NCBI GenBank assembly: GCA_021325355.1
Contig: JAJPHI010000018.1
Coordinates: 62,001 to 126,000 of the forward strand
DNA length: 64,000 bases
Direction: 5' to 3'
Origin: Pseudomonadota bacterium
Lineage (GTDB): Bacteria; Desulfobacterota; Binatia; Binatales; Binataceae
In this document: positions 32,001-39,450 of the stretch, piece by piece
Layout: every line of letters begins with the position of its first letter
Numbering within the stretch: the first letter of the stretch is position 1
Made by a program: the position numbers and the translations under genes
Notes under the pieces: generated by a model
Told to the model about the DNA's origin: nothing
What the model saw: only the letters and a program-made list of their open reading frames with translations
The model's database searches: none

Positions 32001-32217
32001 GGTGCAGCGGCTGCGGCCCAAGCTGATGACGGTGGCGGTGGTGATGCTGAGCCTCGCGCCGATTCTGTGGGAATCCGGGATCGGCGCGGACGTGATGCAG
32101 CCGATCGCGGCGCCGATCGTCGGCGGCATGATAACGTCGACCGTCCATGTGCTGATCCTGGTGCCGGTGTTCTTCGCGATGCTGAAGGAGCGGGCGCTGC
32201 GCGCCGCCTCCGCCTGA
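29077..32217 (+). CDS. cusA: heavy-metal RND efflux pump, CusA-like (Cu/Ag)
   Basis: 1046 residues from GTG 29077, chosen because AGGAGG lies 6 bases upstream (29065-29070) and the protein then begins VIERTIDWCNEKRFLVLL, as in CusA. Inner-membrane proton-driven pump with 12 expected membrane helices. The three CusA metal-relay methionines are present in ALYMPTALPGIS, APLDMYDTTIMLKP and NRLDMELTGIKTPVG, which supports monovalent Cu/Ag specificity over Zn/Co. Other blocks are PNLIEDQVTYPIVTTMLAAP and GVLVDASIVMVENGYRR. The last 65 coding bases before the stop recur at 34.5 kb. Confidence 0.94.
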   Translation: MIERTIDWCNEKRFLVLLGVMALVLAGIWSLARIPLDALPDLSDVQVIIHTQWMGQPPNLIEDQVTYPIVTTMLAAPRVKAVRAETMPNDSYVFVVFEDGTDLYWARSRVLEYLQQLGGELPAGVTPVLGPDATGAGWVFEYVVVDRSHRHDLSELRSLQDWRIRYALETVPGVAEVATIGGFVRQYQVRLDPNRLLALGIPLRTVIERIQAGNREVGGRVIEMSAASYNVIGLGYIKSVTDLENIPVADHDGVPVLIRDLGVVSLGPDLREGVAEWNGVGEAVGGIVVMRYGQNALTVIDGVKRRIAELRKSLPPGVEIIPGYDRAGLIRGSIHTLQRDLLEEAIIVSLVIIVFLFHFRSALIPILVLPLAVLATFIPMYFLRVSSNIMSLGGLALAIGVLVDASIVMVENGYRRLAAAQELAAQRGAPVPEAARRRILLDAAKQVGRPLFFSLVIIVVSFLPVFLLEAQEGRMFRPLAATKTFAITLSSILAITVVPVLMLLLIRGRLGGEERNPLNRLFQAAYLPVLGWCLRHRRSTIAINVLFLLITLPVASRLGSQFMPPLYEGAALYMPTALPGISITAARDLLQKQDRIIRTFPEVASVFGTVGRSNSATDNAPLDMYDTTIMLKPRRAWRRGLSYAQLIAEMDAKLAFPGLANSWTMPVANRLDMELTGIKTPVGLKIQGPSLTGIERLGSRIEKILAAVPGTRGVFAERVAEGFYLDIDVRRAVAAQYGLGVGDVQDAVSFAIGGENIGTAIAGRARYPINVRYLQDYRDDLDALRRVLVATPSGAQVPLGEVARLAIASGPAMIRDEDAQLTGYVYVDLTGSDYGGYVRRAQAALDRQLRLPPGYALRWSGEYASQLRARQRLTIILPVVFLAIFVLLYILFQSLAEAAVLIFPTLYALTGGVIAQALLGFNFSVAVWVGYIALFGIAVETGVVMVIYLHEALERRQAGGPLSAAAIEAATLEGAVQRLRPKLMTVAVVMLSLAPILWESGIGADVMQPIAAPIVGGMITSTVHVLILVPVFFAMLKERALRAASA

Positions 32218-32393
32218 GGCGGGGCGCAGTCGGGAAGGCGTAAGTGGCGTTGGCAGGCGGAGGGCGCGGCGCGCGGAGGCAAAATCAAAGCGCCTCTGGC
32301 GAGGTCGCCGGTTCGGCGGATTGGAAAAATGGGGCGGCGGTGGCGCCTTCAAGGCATGATCCGCTGGCGGCTCATCGGCCGCGCCGCGCGCCG

Positions 32394-33191
32394 CTACCAG
32401 GTACGAGCGGCGACGGCGGCGCCAGCGAGGATGAGGGCGACGCCCGCCCCGCGCGCGAGCCAAAGCCCGCCCGGCAGAATCCTTTCGGCCAGGACGAGCG
32501 CGGCGAGCCCGGCGCACCACGCGGCGTTCATCGCGCCGACGCCCAACAAAACCAGCATCAGAAGCCAGCAGCATGCGACGCAATAGAGCCCGTGACGACC
32601 GCCCATCACGAGCGCGCCGCGGGTTCCTTCGCGCCATTCCGCGAGCAGAAAACCTACCGGGGTACGGCAATGCCTGAGGCAGGCCGCTTTCAGCGGTGAA
32701 AACTGAAAGGCGCCGGCAGTGAGCATCAGCACTGCGGCCAGGGCAGGGCGCGGCAGCGTTCCGCTCGCGCTGCGCATCGTTGCGGCATGAAGGCCCCACT
32801 CGGCGAGCGCCGCCAGCAAGCTGAAGCCGATCCAGACCATCAGATAGCCGCTGAGGAAGGCGCCGGTCGTCGCCCAGGGCGCGCGGGTGCCGCCGTAACG
32901 GTGGCGCTCGAGGCCGGCGAAGGCCAGCACCATCGGCGATGCGGTCGGTGTCATCATCGCGATCATCATCACGCTCCACATCAGCGCGATCATGGTGAGA
33001 TCGGCGGGTCCCCAGCGGGCCACGGAGGCGCCGCACCATCCCGCGCCGGCACCCATCAGCGTATCGTCGAGCCGGCGGCACTCGGCGGCGGTGAACAATG
33101 TCAACGCGGCCGAGGCGCCGAGGACGATCCAGCGATCGCGGCGCAGAAGGGCGATGATCGGATCGTTCGCCTGGCGGGACGCCTCAATCAT
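32394..33191 (-). CDS. DUF2182 multi-spanning membrane protein
   Basis: 265 residues with about six membrane segments. Family features: MWSVMMIAMMTPTASPMVLA in the first helix pair, KAACLRHCRTPVGFL, and GLYCVACCWLLMLVL, that is, Met- and Cys/His-rich membrane positions expected to bind a metal. DUF2182 proteins are annotated as predicted metal-binding integral membrane proteins and often accompany DUF1326. It overlaps the DUF1326 gene by 8 bases and is the last gene of the tetR-DUF1326-DUF2182 operon. Function unknown; metal handling is inferred. Confidence 0.82.
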   Translation of the reverse strand: MIEASRQANDPIIALLRRDRWIVLGASAALTLFTAAECRRLDDTLMGAGAGWCGASVARWGPADLTMIALMWSVMMIAMMTPTASPMVLAFAGLERHRYGGTRAPWATTGAFLSGYLMVWIGFSLLAALAEWGLHAATMRSASGTLPRPALAAVLMLTAGAFQFSPLKAACLRHCRTPVGFLLAEWREGTRGALVMGGRHGLYCVACCWLLMLVLLGVGAMNAAWCAGLAALVLAERILPGGLWLARGAGVALILAGAAVAARTW

Positions 33192-33786
33192 TGCGGTAGT
33201 GGAAGGCCGAATAGAAGCCGTTCTTTTTCGAGATTTCCCAACTATAGCCGTGATCCTGGTAGCGAAGCCCTTCTGAGCGGGCGGCGGTCGCGGGAAAGCC
33301 GGGCGCGATAGCCAGCGGATGACCGCTGACGGTTACCTCGCCCGCCGGCGTCGCGATCGCCTGGATGGTGGCGTCGGCCACCTTGCCGACGCGAACCGCG
33401 CGTCGCTTACCCTCGGCCCGATACTCGATGGGCACGTTGGCGACGCCGAGCAGTTCACCGATATGTTGGGCGATTCGGCCCGGATGACCGCCCGCCTGTC
33501 CAGTGAAGATTTGCGTCAGGGCTTCCCGCTGCGGCGCCGCGGCGGACTCGTCAAGGTACAGCGCCGCCCGCCACTTGACTTCCGCCATGTGGCCGGGACT
33601 GTGAACCGCGAGGACGACGTTGAGGCCGTCGAGGGAGATTTGAGCAAAGCGGCCTTCGTCAATGTGCCAGGCGACCAGCACGGTGCATTCGCCCGCCGTG
33701 GGTGGACTCAGGAAGACGCAGGGGCAGGCGGTCTCGCAGTTGCAGGTTTCGAAGTACGAGCCTTTGACACTCCAGGGTTCAGACAT
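33184..33786 (-). CDS. DUF1326 domain protein
   Basis: 200 residues, no signal peptide. The conserved N-terminal cysteine motif is FETCNCETACPCVFLSPP, followed by TVLVAWHIDEGRF and the VPIEYRAEGKRRAVRVGKVA strand. DUF1326 proteins are uncharacterised and commonly lie beside DUF2182 genes. The CNC and CPC motifs suggest metal or thiol chemistry. It overlaps tetR and DUF2182 by 8 bases each, so the three are made together. Confidence 0.82.
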   Translation of the reverse strand: MSEPWSVKGSYFETCNCETACPCVFLSPPTAGECTVLVAWHIDEGRFAQISLDGLNVVLAVHSPGHMAEVKWRAALYLDESAAAPQREALTQIFTGQAGGHPGRIAQHIGELLGVANVPIEYRAEGKRRAVRVGKVADATIQAIATPAGEVTVSGHPLAIAPGFPATAARSEGLRYQDHGYSWEISKKNGFYSAFHYRND

Positions 33787-34432
33787 GGCTACCCTCCTTG
33801 ATTGACTTGCGCGGTGAAGCGGTTCGCTGCCGGTCTCGGTTCTTCCTGATGGTTAGCGATTTCGTGATGCGCGCCTCGATGAGGCCGCGCAGGCAGCGGA
33901 GACCGGCGGCGATGCGCGGCGGGTCGTCGTAGGCGCGCGCCATAATCACGGCACCCTCGATCGCTATGAGCGTTTGCATCGCGAGCTCGTCGGCTTCCTG
34001 ATGGTCGCGCGCGATGGGCTTGAAGATCGGCGACAGCGTGCTCACCAGCTCGGTGAACATCGCGGCGACCCGCCGCCGGATGGTCTGACTCGACTCAGCG
34101 AACTCGCAGGCGAAGTTTCCCATCAGGCAGCCGTCGCGCCAGAGCTCGGGTCCAATCATCTCGAGATGATCAAAAAAGCCGCGCAGGCGCCGGTGCGGGT
34201 CGGCGATCTCGAGGTAGGCGCCGTCGGCGAGGCGCGCGCGGCCACGCTCGTAGAAGCCGTTCAGGACCGCGAGCGCAACCTCCTCCTTGGTTTTAAAAAA
34301 GTGGTAGAAGCTCCCCTTGGTAACTCTCGCCCTGGAACAAATGTCGTCGATCGACGTGGCCGCGTAGCCGTGCCGGAGCATCAGCTCGCCGGCCGTCTCC
34401 AGGATGCGCGTTCGTGATCGACCCGCTGCCAT
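33779..34432 (-). CDS. TetR/AcrR family regulator
   Basis: 217 residues. The N-terminal HTH is clear: RTRILETAGELMLRHGYAAT, SIDDICSRARVTKGSFYHFF, KTKEEVALAVL. The C-terminal domain is of the type with a conserved DGCLMGNFACEFAE block, seen in TetR_C regulators related to AcuR/NemR-like proteins. Start ATG 34430-34432; a GTG three codons upstream is possible. The 26-base operator in its own promoter implies negative autoregulation of the whole operon. The inducer is unknown. Confidence 0.9.
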   Translation of the reverse strand: MAAGRSRTRILETAGELMLRHGYAATSIDDICSRARVTKGSFYHFFKTKEEVALAVLNGFYERGRARLADGAYLEIADPHRRLRGFFDHLEMIGPELWRDGCLMGNFACEFAESSQTIRRRVAAMFTELVSTLSPIFKPIARDHQEADELAMQTLIAIEGAVIMARAYDDPPRIAAGLRCLRGLIEARITKSLTIRKNRDRQRTASPRKSIKEGSHV

Positions 34433-34442
34433 ATCGCCCACC

Positions 34443-34470
34443 GACTATACCAACCGGTCAGTTTAGTCAA
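34443..34470 (-). promoter_or_regulatory. TetR operator inside the tetR promoter
   Basis: The half-sites GACTATACCAACC and GGTCAGTTTAGTC (34443-34468) form an imperfect palindrome centred on ACCGGT; 20 of 26 positions are symmetric. On the minus strand it spans from the -35 TTGACT (forward 34465-34470) through the -10 TATAGT (34444-34449, 15-base spacer). Repressor binding would therefore block its own promoter. Confidence 0.75.
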
Positions 34471-34489
34471 CCGCGTGACTAGCGTCCTG

Positions 34490-34575
34490 CCGTCGATCGT
34501 CGTCGTGCTGATCCTGGTGCCGGTGTTCTTCGCGATGCTGAAGGAGCGGGCGCTGCGCGCCGCCTCCGCATAAGG
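34490..34575 (+). pseudogene. cusA 3'-end fragment (direct repeat of 32.15 kb)
   Basis: Bases 34505-34569 are identical over 65 positions to 32149-32213, the end of cusA, and encode the same C-terminus VLILVPVFFAMLKERALRAA followed by SA and a stop (TAA here, TGA in cusA). Weaker similarity extends about 15 bases upstream and about 25 bases beyond the stop. There is no start or upstream RND sequence, so this is a remnant. The two copies are in the same orientation and flank the tetR-DUF1326-DUF2182 operon. Confidence 0.85.
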
Positions 34576-34876
34576 CGGGGCGCGCTCGCGACGCGTAAGG
34601 GGTCCGCAACGGCGAGGGGAGGGGCTTCGTTGCGGACGCGGGGGCGCGGCTGGGGACCGGGCGCCGAGGCGCGTGGAGGGGCAGCGGCGCTTGGAGACGC
34701 GAGTCGCGCGCGGGCGCGGGCTCGCCATCTGAGCGTCTGCGCAAGCGCGGCGTCGATGCCGATGCTAAGTACATTTGGGCGATGCGGATTGCCAGCTTCA
34801 GGACGGAGGCGCGGAAGCGCGCCCCGTTTCGGGGTGGCATGGGTGTTGCCCGCACGGTTCGACGAGGTGGTGAGCG
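34576..34876. other. non-coding stretch before the MFS gene
   Basis: About 300 bases with no supported gene on either strand. It begins with the fading similarity to sequence downstream of cusA and ends with GAGGTGGTGAG, the likely ribosome binding site of the MFS gene. The MFS promoter should lie here; I could not identify convincing hexamers. Confidence 0.5.
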
Positions 34877-36142
34877 ATGGCGCAAGCAGGGGCGATCGAA
34901 GCGTCGGCAGGGAGCGGCGCGGCGCAACGCAGCGTGTCCGCGCAGAGCCGCCGCGCGCTCGACTGGCTCAATTTTTTCAAGGCCGACGCGCAGACCACGG
35001 TCGGGCCGTATCTGGCGATTTTTCTGCTCGCCGCGCGCCATTGGAACGTCGCGCGAATCGGTATGGTGATGGCATTGCCGGGTCTGGTCGCGGTGCTGAC
35101 ACAGACGCCGGCCGGCGCGCTGGTCGATTGGCTGGCGCAAAAGCGCGCGCTCGTGGCCGGCGCCGCGGTGGGGCTCGGCGCGGGATGCCTGCTGCTGATC
35201 GGGTGCACCAGCGTGGCGGCGGTGGCGATGGCGCAGGGGTTAATCGCGCTCGCGACCGTCGTGATGCCGCCGGCGATCGCGGCTATCAGCGTCGGCCTGG
35301 TGGGTCCGGCCGCCTTCGCCCGGCGGATGGGGCGCAATGAAGCGTACAGTCACGCCGGCGCCGTCTTTGCGGCGCTCCTGGCCGGCGCTATCGCCTACTC
35401 GTTCGCGACGGTCGGACTGTTCTATTTCGCCGCGGCGATGAGCGTGGCCGGCGCGATCGCGGCCTGGTGTATCCGCCCTGAGGAGATCGACCCGGCGCTC
35501 GCGCGCGAGGCGGCGCTGGGGCGCGGGGGCCGGCCGGAGATTGTCGCGATCGGCGGTCTGCTGCGCGACTCGCGAATCGCGATTTTTGCCGCCGCCGTGA
35601 CGCTTTTTCATCTGGCGAACGCGGCGATGCTGCCGCTGGTCGGCGAGATGCTGTCGGCCGGCCGCCCGACCCTGGCAGCGCCGTACATGTCCGCCTGTAT
35701 TGTCATCGCGCAGCTCGTGATGGCGCCGGTCGCGGTGGTCGCGGGACGGCTCGCCGATGTCTGGGGACGAAAGCCGGTTTTCCTGCTGGCGCTCGCGGCT
35801 CTCGCGATGCGCGGAGTGCTGTTCGCGATCACGCGGAAGCCCTATCTGGTGGTGCCGATCCAGATCCTCGACGGCGTCGGCGCGGGTATCTTCGGCGTGG
35901 TTGCGGTGATAATCGTCGCCGATCTGGCGCGCCATACGGGGCGCTTCAATCTGCTGCAGGGCGCGATGAACACCTGCGTTGCGGTGGGGGCGGCGCTGAG
36001 TAATCTTGGCGCCGGCGTCGTCGCCAACCGCTACGGCTATGACCGCGGCTTCCTGCTGCTGAGCGCGTGCGCGCTGGGCGCGCTCGGGTTCTTTTGGCTG
36101 GCGATGCCCGAGACCGCGGAGAGGCGGCCGCCGCCGGCTTGA
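34877..36142 (+). CDS. MFS transporter
   Basis: 421 residues, 12 predicted membrane helices. The N-terminal block LDWLNFFKADAQTTVGPYLA resembles a subgroup of uncharacterised MFS exporters found near metal genes. The central loop is short, and RLADVWGRKPVFLLALAALA matches the MFS loop motif (GRLADxxGRKP) in the second half. The substrate is unknown. It precedes the candidate leader RNA and TonB receptor on the same strand, with a 360-base gap, so it is probably transcribed separately. Confidence 0.8.
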   Translation: MAQAGAIEASAGSGAAQRSVSAQSRRALDWLNFFKADAQTTVGPYLAIFLLAARHWNVARIGMVMALPGLVAVLTQTPAGALVDWLAQKRALVAGAAVGLGAGCLLLIGCTSVAAVAMAQGLIALATVVMPPAIAAISVGLVGPAAFARRMGRNEAYSHAGAVFAALLAGAIAYSFATVGLFYFAAAMSVAGAIAAWCIRPEEIDPALAREAALGRGGRPEIVAIGGLLRDSRIAIFAAAVTLFHLANAAMLPLVGEMLSAGRPTLAAPYMSACIVIAQLVMAPVAVVAGRLADVWGRKPVFLLALAALAMRGVLFAITRKPYLVVPIQILDGVGAGIFGVVAVIIVADLARHTGRFNLLQGAMNTCVAVGAALSNLGAGVVANRYGYDRGFLLLSACALGALGFFWLAMPETAERRPPPA

Positions 36143-36271
36143 AACCGCCGGGCGTCGCCCGGGGCGGATCGCGCGACCATCACGGCGCCATCGGGTTCGT
36201 GAAAATTCGCTGACAGGAAAATTCGCCGATCCTGATGGATCGCGCGCGCGCTTTGAGCTATACGGTGTGAG
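36143..36271. other. intergenic region after the MFS gene
   Basis: Directly after the MFS stop CCGGG at 36149-36153 and CCCGG at 36159-36163 could form a short hairpin with a 5-base loop; no T run follows. The rest is unremarkable up to the structured leader. A promoter for the TonB receptor operon is expected here but not identified with confidence. Confidence 0.3.
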
Positions 36272-36387
36272 CGAAAGCCACCGGCGTATCCGATGGCGGC
36301 GTGCCTTGTCCGGCAGGCCGTAGGACGCTCCCGCTGCAATGGCGGCGGGATTTTGAATCTCGCTTAGGAGCGGAGCGATGGCTTTCG
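36272..36387 (+). ncRNA. candidate structured leader RNA (four-way junction) upstream of the TonB receptor
   Basis: A closing stem pairs CGAAAGCCA (36272-36280) with TGGCTTTCG (36379-36387), 9 perfect pairs. Three hairpins lie inside. CGGC-G-TGCC (36297-36305) pairs with GGCA-G-GCCG (36312-36320), with one G-G mismatch. TCCCGCTGC (36329-36337) pairs with GCGGCGGGA (36342-36350), with one wobble and loop AATG. CGCT (36361-36364) pairs with AGCG (36369-36372), loop TAGG. The start codon is 115 bases downstream. I could not match it to cobalamin, TPP, SAM, Moco, fluoride or c-di-GMP riboswitch consensus from memory. Confidence 0.5.
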
Positions 36388-36502
36388 GATAGCGCTGACC
36401 AACGGTCGATTCTCAGCACAAGTCGTTTCTGTTGATCCCAGCTTGAGCGGTTGCGGGCGCCGGCGTCAGGGCGCGCCGAACCGCAGGAGGTGAGATGGAT
36501 CC

Positions 36503-38665
36503 ATGGTCAAGCGAACCGGCTGGTTCTGCCTGGTCGTGGCGGTGTGTCTCGATGCGCTCGCGGTCGGCGCCGAACCGCCGCAACCAGCGACCTCGGCGAC
36601 GGCCGCGGCGGTGCCGTCGCAACCCGCGAAGAGGCGCTCCGCCCGCCGCAAACGGCCCCTTCGGTTAAAGGAACTGGTGATTTACGGCGCGGCGCCGGAG
36701 CCCGACAAGGCGGAGCTCTCGGCGAAGCGGTCGGCGAATCCGGCATCGGTGACGGTCGCCAGCTATCCGGCCGAGGTGAAGCGCAGCACGACGACGTACG
36801 GCGAGCTGCTGCGGCCGCTGACCGGCGTCACGGTGGACAACTACGGGCAGGGCGGCGTCGGCTACGGCGTGGCGCTGCGCGGCTTCGATGAGCTCGAACA
36901 CGGACGCGACGTGGCGACCTTCGTCGATGGCGTGCCGCAGAACCAGACCTCGTCGATCCAGGTGAACGGCTACACCGATCTGAACGATTTGAATCCGGAA
37001 CTGGTGCGGCAGGTCACGCTGACGCGCGGGCCGTTCGATGTGCGCGCGGGCGACTTCAATATCGGGGGTTCGGTCAATTTCGACACGCTCGCCGCGCCGC
37101 CGTCGGGGCTGACGCTGAGCGGCGGTCAGTTCGGGACGGTGCACGGCGACGCCGTCTATGCCGGGGGTATCGGGCCGGCGCACGGGTTTCTGTCACTGCT
37201 CGCCGACGACACGCAGGGCTATCGTCACAACGAGAATCTGCTGCGTCTCAACACCTTCGACAAGGTGACGGTGCCGTTGTTCGAGGGCGTGGGCGCGTTC
37301 CGCTTCCAGTTCTTCAACGACACCTTCGGCGCGCCGGGATATATCAATCGCGCGCTGGTCGAGGCGGGCGCGCTCAGTCCGACGGCGGCGGTGAATCCGA
37401 CGGACGGCGGCAATCGCACGGAGGAAAACGTGGTGTTCAACTATCGCGAACCCGCCGCCGAGGAGCCGCTGGCGGTGAATCTGTACGCGATCCACAACGT
37501 GTTCGATCGCTATGCGACCTTCAGCACGATCCCGATAAATCCGCTGGCGCCGGGACAGGCGCTGAGCGCGGATCGGCGCTATACGCTCGGCGGCAACGGG
37601 GAGAAGTTCTGGCGGCTGCGGCTGCCGGCGGGGATCGCGGCGGACCTGCTGGCGGGGGGCGGGCTGCGTTCGGATATCGCCAACGCCAAGCAGTACGACA
37701 CGATCGCGCGGGTCCCGACGCAGCAGACGGTCAACGTCAATTTCAATATCCACAATCCGTTTGTTTATCTGCAGACGGACCTCAAGCCGTTTGCGTGGCT
37801 GAAACTGACAGGCGGAGTTCGCTACGATGAGTTTTTCTTCGATATCCACGATTTCATCACGCCGGCGCGGGTCGCTCCGGACACCGGCGCAGCCGAGCCG
37901 AAGGGAGGTATCGTGGTGACGCCGCTCGCCGGCGCGGATCTGTTCGCCAATATCGGCGAGGGGATCCGTTCGCCGAGCGCGGTGTTCGATTTGCCGCTGA
38001 ATCCGGCGCTGGGGGTGACGACCGTGACCAGCGAAGAGGCCGGCGTGCAGTACAATTCGCCGGCGGGGCCGTGGCATTTCCTGGGCTCGGTATACACCAC
38101 GCGGCTGACCAACGAGATCCAGGAAAACCCGCCGCCCGAGCCGCCGACCAATCTGGGGCCGTCGCGCCGCGAAGGCTTCGACAGCGAGGGCGGCTACCGC
38201 GTTTGGGAAACGCCCGGCGGTGTCACCTGCGCGGTGCTGGCCAGCTACAGCGCGCTGCGCGCGCGGCTGGTCGGGAATCAGCACGGGCAGGGGTCGGACG
38301 TGCCGAACACGCCGAAGTGGTCGGCGAAATACGGCGGCGAACTGCGCTGGCCACTGTTCGGCGCGCAGGCGAGCCGGACCATCTTCCTCTATGTCAATCA
38401 GCAGTTCGTCGGCGAAAGCGAACTCGATCCGGCGGCTCATCAGCGCGCCGGCTCCTATTCGCGCTTCAATCTCGACGCCTGGTACAGCGACGCGCACTGG
38501 GCGGGGGCGAGCGCGTTCGTGGAAATAACCGCCTATCCGTTCGGCCGCTTCAACGAGACCGCGGTCGAGTTCAACAGCACGACGGTCGGGATCGCGCCGA
38601 AGTCGCCGGTGACGCTGCTCGGCGGGGTCCATCTGCCGCTCAACTTTCTGCCCGGACGATTCTGA
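36503..38665 (+). CDS. TonB-dependent outer membrane receptor
   Basis: 720 residues. The signal peptide ends near AVGAEP, then a basic Pro/Ala spacer, a plug domain (VTVASYPAEVKRSTTTYGEL, GVALRGFDELEHGRDVATFV, DGVPQNQTSSIQVNGYTDLN) and a 22-strand-type barrel ending in the terminal phenylalanine (NFLPGRF), as needed for outer-membrane assembly. It imports a ligand using energy from the TonB encoded two genes later. AGGAGG at 36485-36490 precedes ATG 36503 by 12 bases, slightly long. The ligand is unknown; the DUF4198 neighbour suggests a metal or metal chelate. Confidence 0.9.
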   Translation: MVKRTGWFCLVVAVCLDALAVGAEPPQPATSATAAAVPSQPAKRRSARRKRPLRLKELVIYGAAPEPDKAELSAKRSANPASVTVASYPAEVKRSTTTYGELLRPLTGVTVDNYGQGGVGYGVALRGFDELEHGRDVATFVDGVPQNQTSSIQVNGYTDLNDLNPELVRQVTLTRGPFDVRAGDFNIGGSVNFDTLAAPPSGLTLSGGQFGTVHGDAVYAGGIGPAHGFLSLLADDTQGYRHNENLLRLNTFDKVTVPLFEGVGAFRFQFFNDTFGAPGYINRALVEAGALSPTAAVNPTDGGNRTEENVVFNYREPAAEEPLAVNLYAIHNVFDRYATFSTIPINPLAPGQALSADRRYTLGGNGEKFWRLRLPAGIAADLLAGGGLRSDIANAKQYDTIARVPTQQTVNVNFNIHNPFVYLQTDLKPFAWLKLTGGVRYDEFFFDIHDFITPARVAPDTGAAEPKGGIVVTPLAGADLFANIGEGIRSPSAVFDLPLNPALGVTTVTSEEAGVQYNSPAGPWHFLGSVYTTRLTNEIQENPPPEPPTNLGPSRREGFDSEGGYRVWETPGGVTCAVLASYSALRARLVGNQHGQGSDVPNTPKWSAKYGGELRWPLFGAQASRTIFLYVNQQFVGESELDPAAHQRAGSYSRFNLDAWYSDAHWAGASAFVEITAYPFGRFNETAVEFNSTTVGIAPKSPVTLLGGVHLPLNFLPGRF

Positions 38666-38679
38666 AAGGAGCCGCTGCG

Positions 38680-39450
38680 ATGAAGGTGCTTGCCGCCGTT
38701 ATGGCGATGCTGACGCTCGGCGCGGGAGCGGCGCGCGCGCACGATCTGGTGCTGCTTCCCGAGGGTCGTGAGCGCGTGACGGTGAAGTTCGGCCATCCGC
38801 AGGAATATGCCGCACCCGATGCGGAAAAACTGATCGAACTCATGGGCTACTTCGCCGGCGGCGGTGCGCCGGTGTCGCTGCTGAGCGCCGTCGGCGGGGC
38901 GACGGCGGATCACGTGACCGTCGACACGGGTCGCTATGGCAAGGGGCATGAGCTGCTGCTCGTCTGGGGCGAATACGACAACGGCTACTTCGCCAGCGAC
39001 GCCGCCGGGCGGTACTTCAACACCAGCAAGCTCCATCTGCCGGCGGCGCGGGACAGCGGGGCTTTTTTCAAATTCGCGAAGGCGATTTTTCCCGCGGCGG
39101 AGGCGGGCGGCGAGTTTTCCCGTGTGCTCGGCGAGGAGCTCGAGATAATTCCGCAGAGCGATCCGTTCAAGACCGCGCCGGGCGCGGAACTGCCGGTGAA
39201 AGTGCTCTATCGCGGCAAGCCGCTCGCGGGAGTGGGCGTCGAGATCGGCGACGGGCAGATTAGAATCGCGGAGGCGGCGATCCCGCGCTACCAGACGAAC
39301 CCGGCGGGGATCGCGCGCGTGCCGATCGGCAAGGCGGGACTGAAGATAATCGCCGTCGATTATCGCACGCCGCCGCGGTTTCCCCAGTTATCCGACCACG
39401 ATGATTACGGCGCGACCCTGAGTTTTGTGTTGAGTCCGGCGCGTCAATGA
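38680..39450 (+). CDS. DUF4198 periplasmic protein
   Basis: 256 residues with a signal peptide (MKVLAAVMAMLTLGAGAARA) and mature start HDLVLLPEGRERVTVKFGHP, the usual beginning of DUF4198/NikK-like proteins, where the N-terminal His can bind metal. The C-terminal half has the second beta domain (PVKVLYRGKPLAGVGVEIG) and ends in DHDDYGATLSFVL. Family members accompany Ni/Co uptake systems and TonB receptors. It lies 14 bases after the receptor gene, with AAAGGA as ribosome binding site, and overlaps tonB as ATGA. Confidence 0.83.
   Translation: MKVLAAVMAMLTLGAGAARAHDLVLLPEGRERVTVKFGHPQEYAAPDAEKLIELMGYFAGGGAPVSLLSAVGGATADHVTVDTGRYGKGHELLLVWGEYDNGYFASDAAGRYFNTSKLHLPAARDSGAFFKFAKAIFPAAEAGGEFSRVLGEELEIIPQSDPFKTAPGAELPVKVLYRGKPLAGVGVEIGDGQIRIAEAAIPRYQTNPAGIARVPIGKAGLKIIAVDYRTPPRFPQLSDHDDYGATLSFVLSPARQ

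Noticed and set aside
36272-36387. Cobalamin riboswitch before the TonB receptor
   Set aside because: The B12 box and the conserved CCCGCAACTGT core are absent; the element is kept as an unidentified structured RNA instead.
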